Source of the DNA: JAYVIQ01 sp043770215
GTDB lineage: Bacteria; Bacteroidota; Bacteroidia; Cytophagales; JAAEPT01
Assembly (NCBI GenBank): GCA_043770215.1
Contig: JAYVIQ010000106.1
Span: forward strand, 31,014-95,013
Direction of reading: 5' to 3'
Length of the DNA stretch: 64,000 bases
Shown here in pieces: positions 63,660 to 64,000 of the stretch. Below the pieces are notes generated by a model. The model was not told the origin of the DNA and did not search any database. It saw only the letters and a list, made by a program, of their open reading frames with translations. Position 1 is the stretch's first letter; each line of letters opens with the position of its first letter. The translations under genes were made by a program, and so were the position numbers.

Positions 63660-63973
63660 ATCAGTACCAAATTGTTTTGGTAAATCTTGATCCAACAATA
63701 GGCAGTGAAATGAAAAAAACTAGACCTTGCGTTATCATTTCGCCAGATGAAATGAATAAATATCTTAAGACCATTGTAGTGGCTCCCATGACAAGTAGTT
63801 CAAAGGACTATCCTACAAGAGTCGAGGTAAAACACAACAATACAAAAGGTTGGGTGGTTATTGATCAAATTAGAACTATTGATAAAGTAAGAGTAGTGAA
63901 AAAATTCGAATTACTTTCTGAAAAAGAAATACAAAAAGTTAAAAACGTAATCAAAGAAACTTACGTCGATTGA
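63647..63973 (+). CDS. mazF: MazF/PemK-family mRNA endoribonuclease toxin
   Basis: The 108-residue toxin has QIVLVNLDPTIGSEMKKTRP, the MazF start motif with the invariant G-S-E and R-P-x-V-I-I (CVIISPDEMN). VVAPMTSSSKDYPTRVEVK carries the second half of the active site, and WVVIDQIRTIDKVRVVK lies at the dimer interface. MazF cuts mRNA at short sequences when the antitoxin is degraded. It is the second gene of a complete toxin-antitoxin module at the window end. The start overlaps the antitoxin by 13 bases. Confidence 0.9.
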   Translation: MEQVNQYQIVLVNLDPTIGSEMKKTRPCVIISPDEMNKYLKTIVVAPMTSSSKDYPTRVEVKHNNTKGWVVIDQIRTIDKVRVVKKFELLSEKEIQKVKNVIKETYVD

Positions 63974-64000
63974 AGGTTTTTTCGCAAATATTGAACGTTG

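Noticed and set aside
1..64000. tRNA, rRNA, CRISPR, integrase or prophage
   Set aside because: No tRNA T-loop pattern, rRNA stretch, regularly spaced repeat array, recombinase or phage structural gene was seen on either strand.

Overview
The window is AT-rich DNA from a member of the Bacteroidota. Four observations support this. There are type IX secretion (T9SS) sorting domains: a PorZ-like C-terminus at the left edge and a gliding-motility type B C-terminal domain at 2337-5681. There are many short SPII lipoproteins. Several promoters match the Bacteroidota pattern TTTG-N20-TAnnTTTG, the clearest upstream of aspS and leuA. Most genes have no strong Shine-Dalgarno sequence. I cannot fix the order or genus. 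I saw no rRNA, tRNA, CRISPR array, transposase or phage gene.

Layout. 1-6.0 kb: porZ-like end, recO, a lipoprotein, a large T9SS cargo protein. 6-12 kb: Hsp20-like and J-domain proteins, a cytochrome c lipoprotein, a histidine kinase divergent from hemA. 12.5-15.2 kb: lipoprotein, ECF sigma factor, putative anti-sigma factor, frameshifted outer-membrane barrel. 15.4-19.4 kb: a minus-strand operon of an S9B peptidase, haaO and kynU (kynurenine pathway). 19.5-25 kb: lipoprotein, glycosyltransferase, the arsenosugar pair ArsS plus AhpD-like protein, aspS. 25.4-34 kb: SNF2 helicase, prfA, corA, two lipoproteins, a 2OG-Fe(II) oxygenase, a YecM-like protein with a probable premature stop. 34.2-38 kb: a five-gene exopolysaccharide operon, then a decayed phospholipase-D gene. 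38.5-42.6 kb: ileS-lspA. 43-51.2 kb: an inorganic-carbon uptake region (dabA-dabB-sulP on the minus strand, a second sulP facing it). 51.5-55.3 kb: two LVIVD-type lipoproteins with an outer-membrane protein, then a beta-CASP nuclease. 55.7-61.6 kb: a class A PBP, then leuA and ilvD behind a leader-peptide attenuator. 61.6-64 kb: a PH/SHOCT protein, a secreted protein and a MazEF module.

The most notable findings are these. (1) A complete attenuator lies before leuA: consensus promoter, 20-residue leader with 10 branched-chain residues, a 12-bp antiterminator that overlaps the leader stop codon, and a terminator. (2) A MITE-like element of about 168 bp occurs three times; it has inverted ends, and two copies are flanked by 12-bp direct repeats. 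(3) A DabAB plus two SulP region suggests active bicarbonate accumulation. (4) Several genes are decayed or interrupted: YecM-like, the OMP barrel, PLD, and two small remnants in intergenic DNA.
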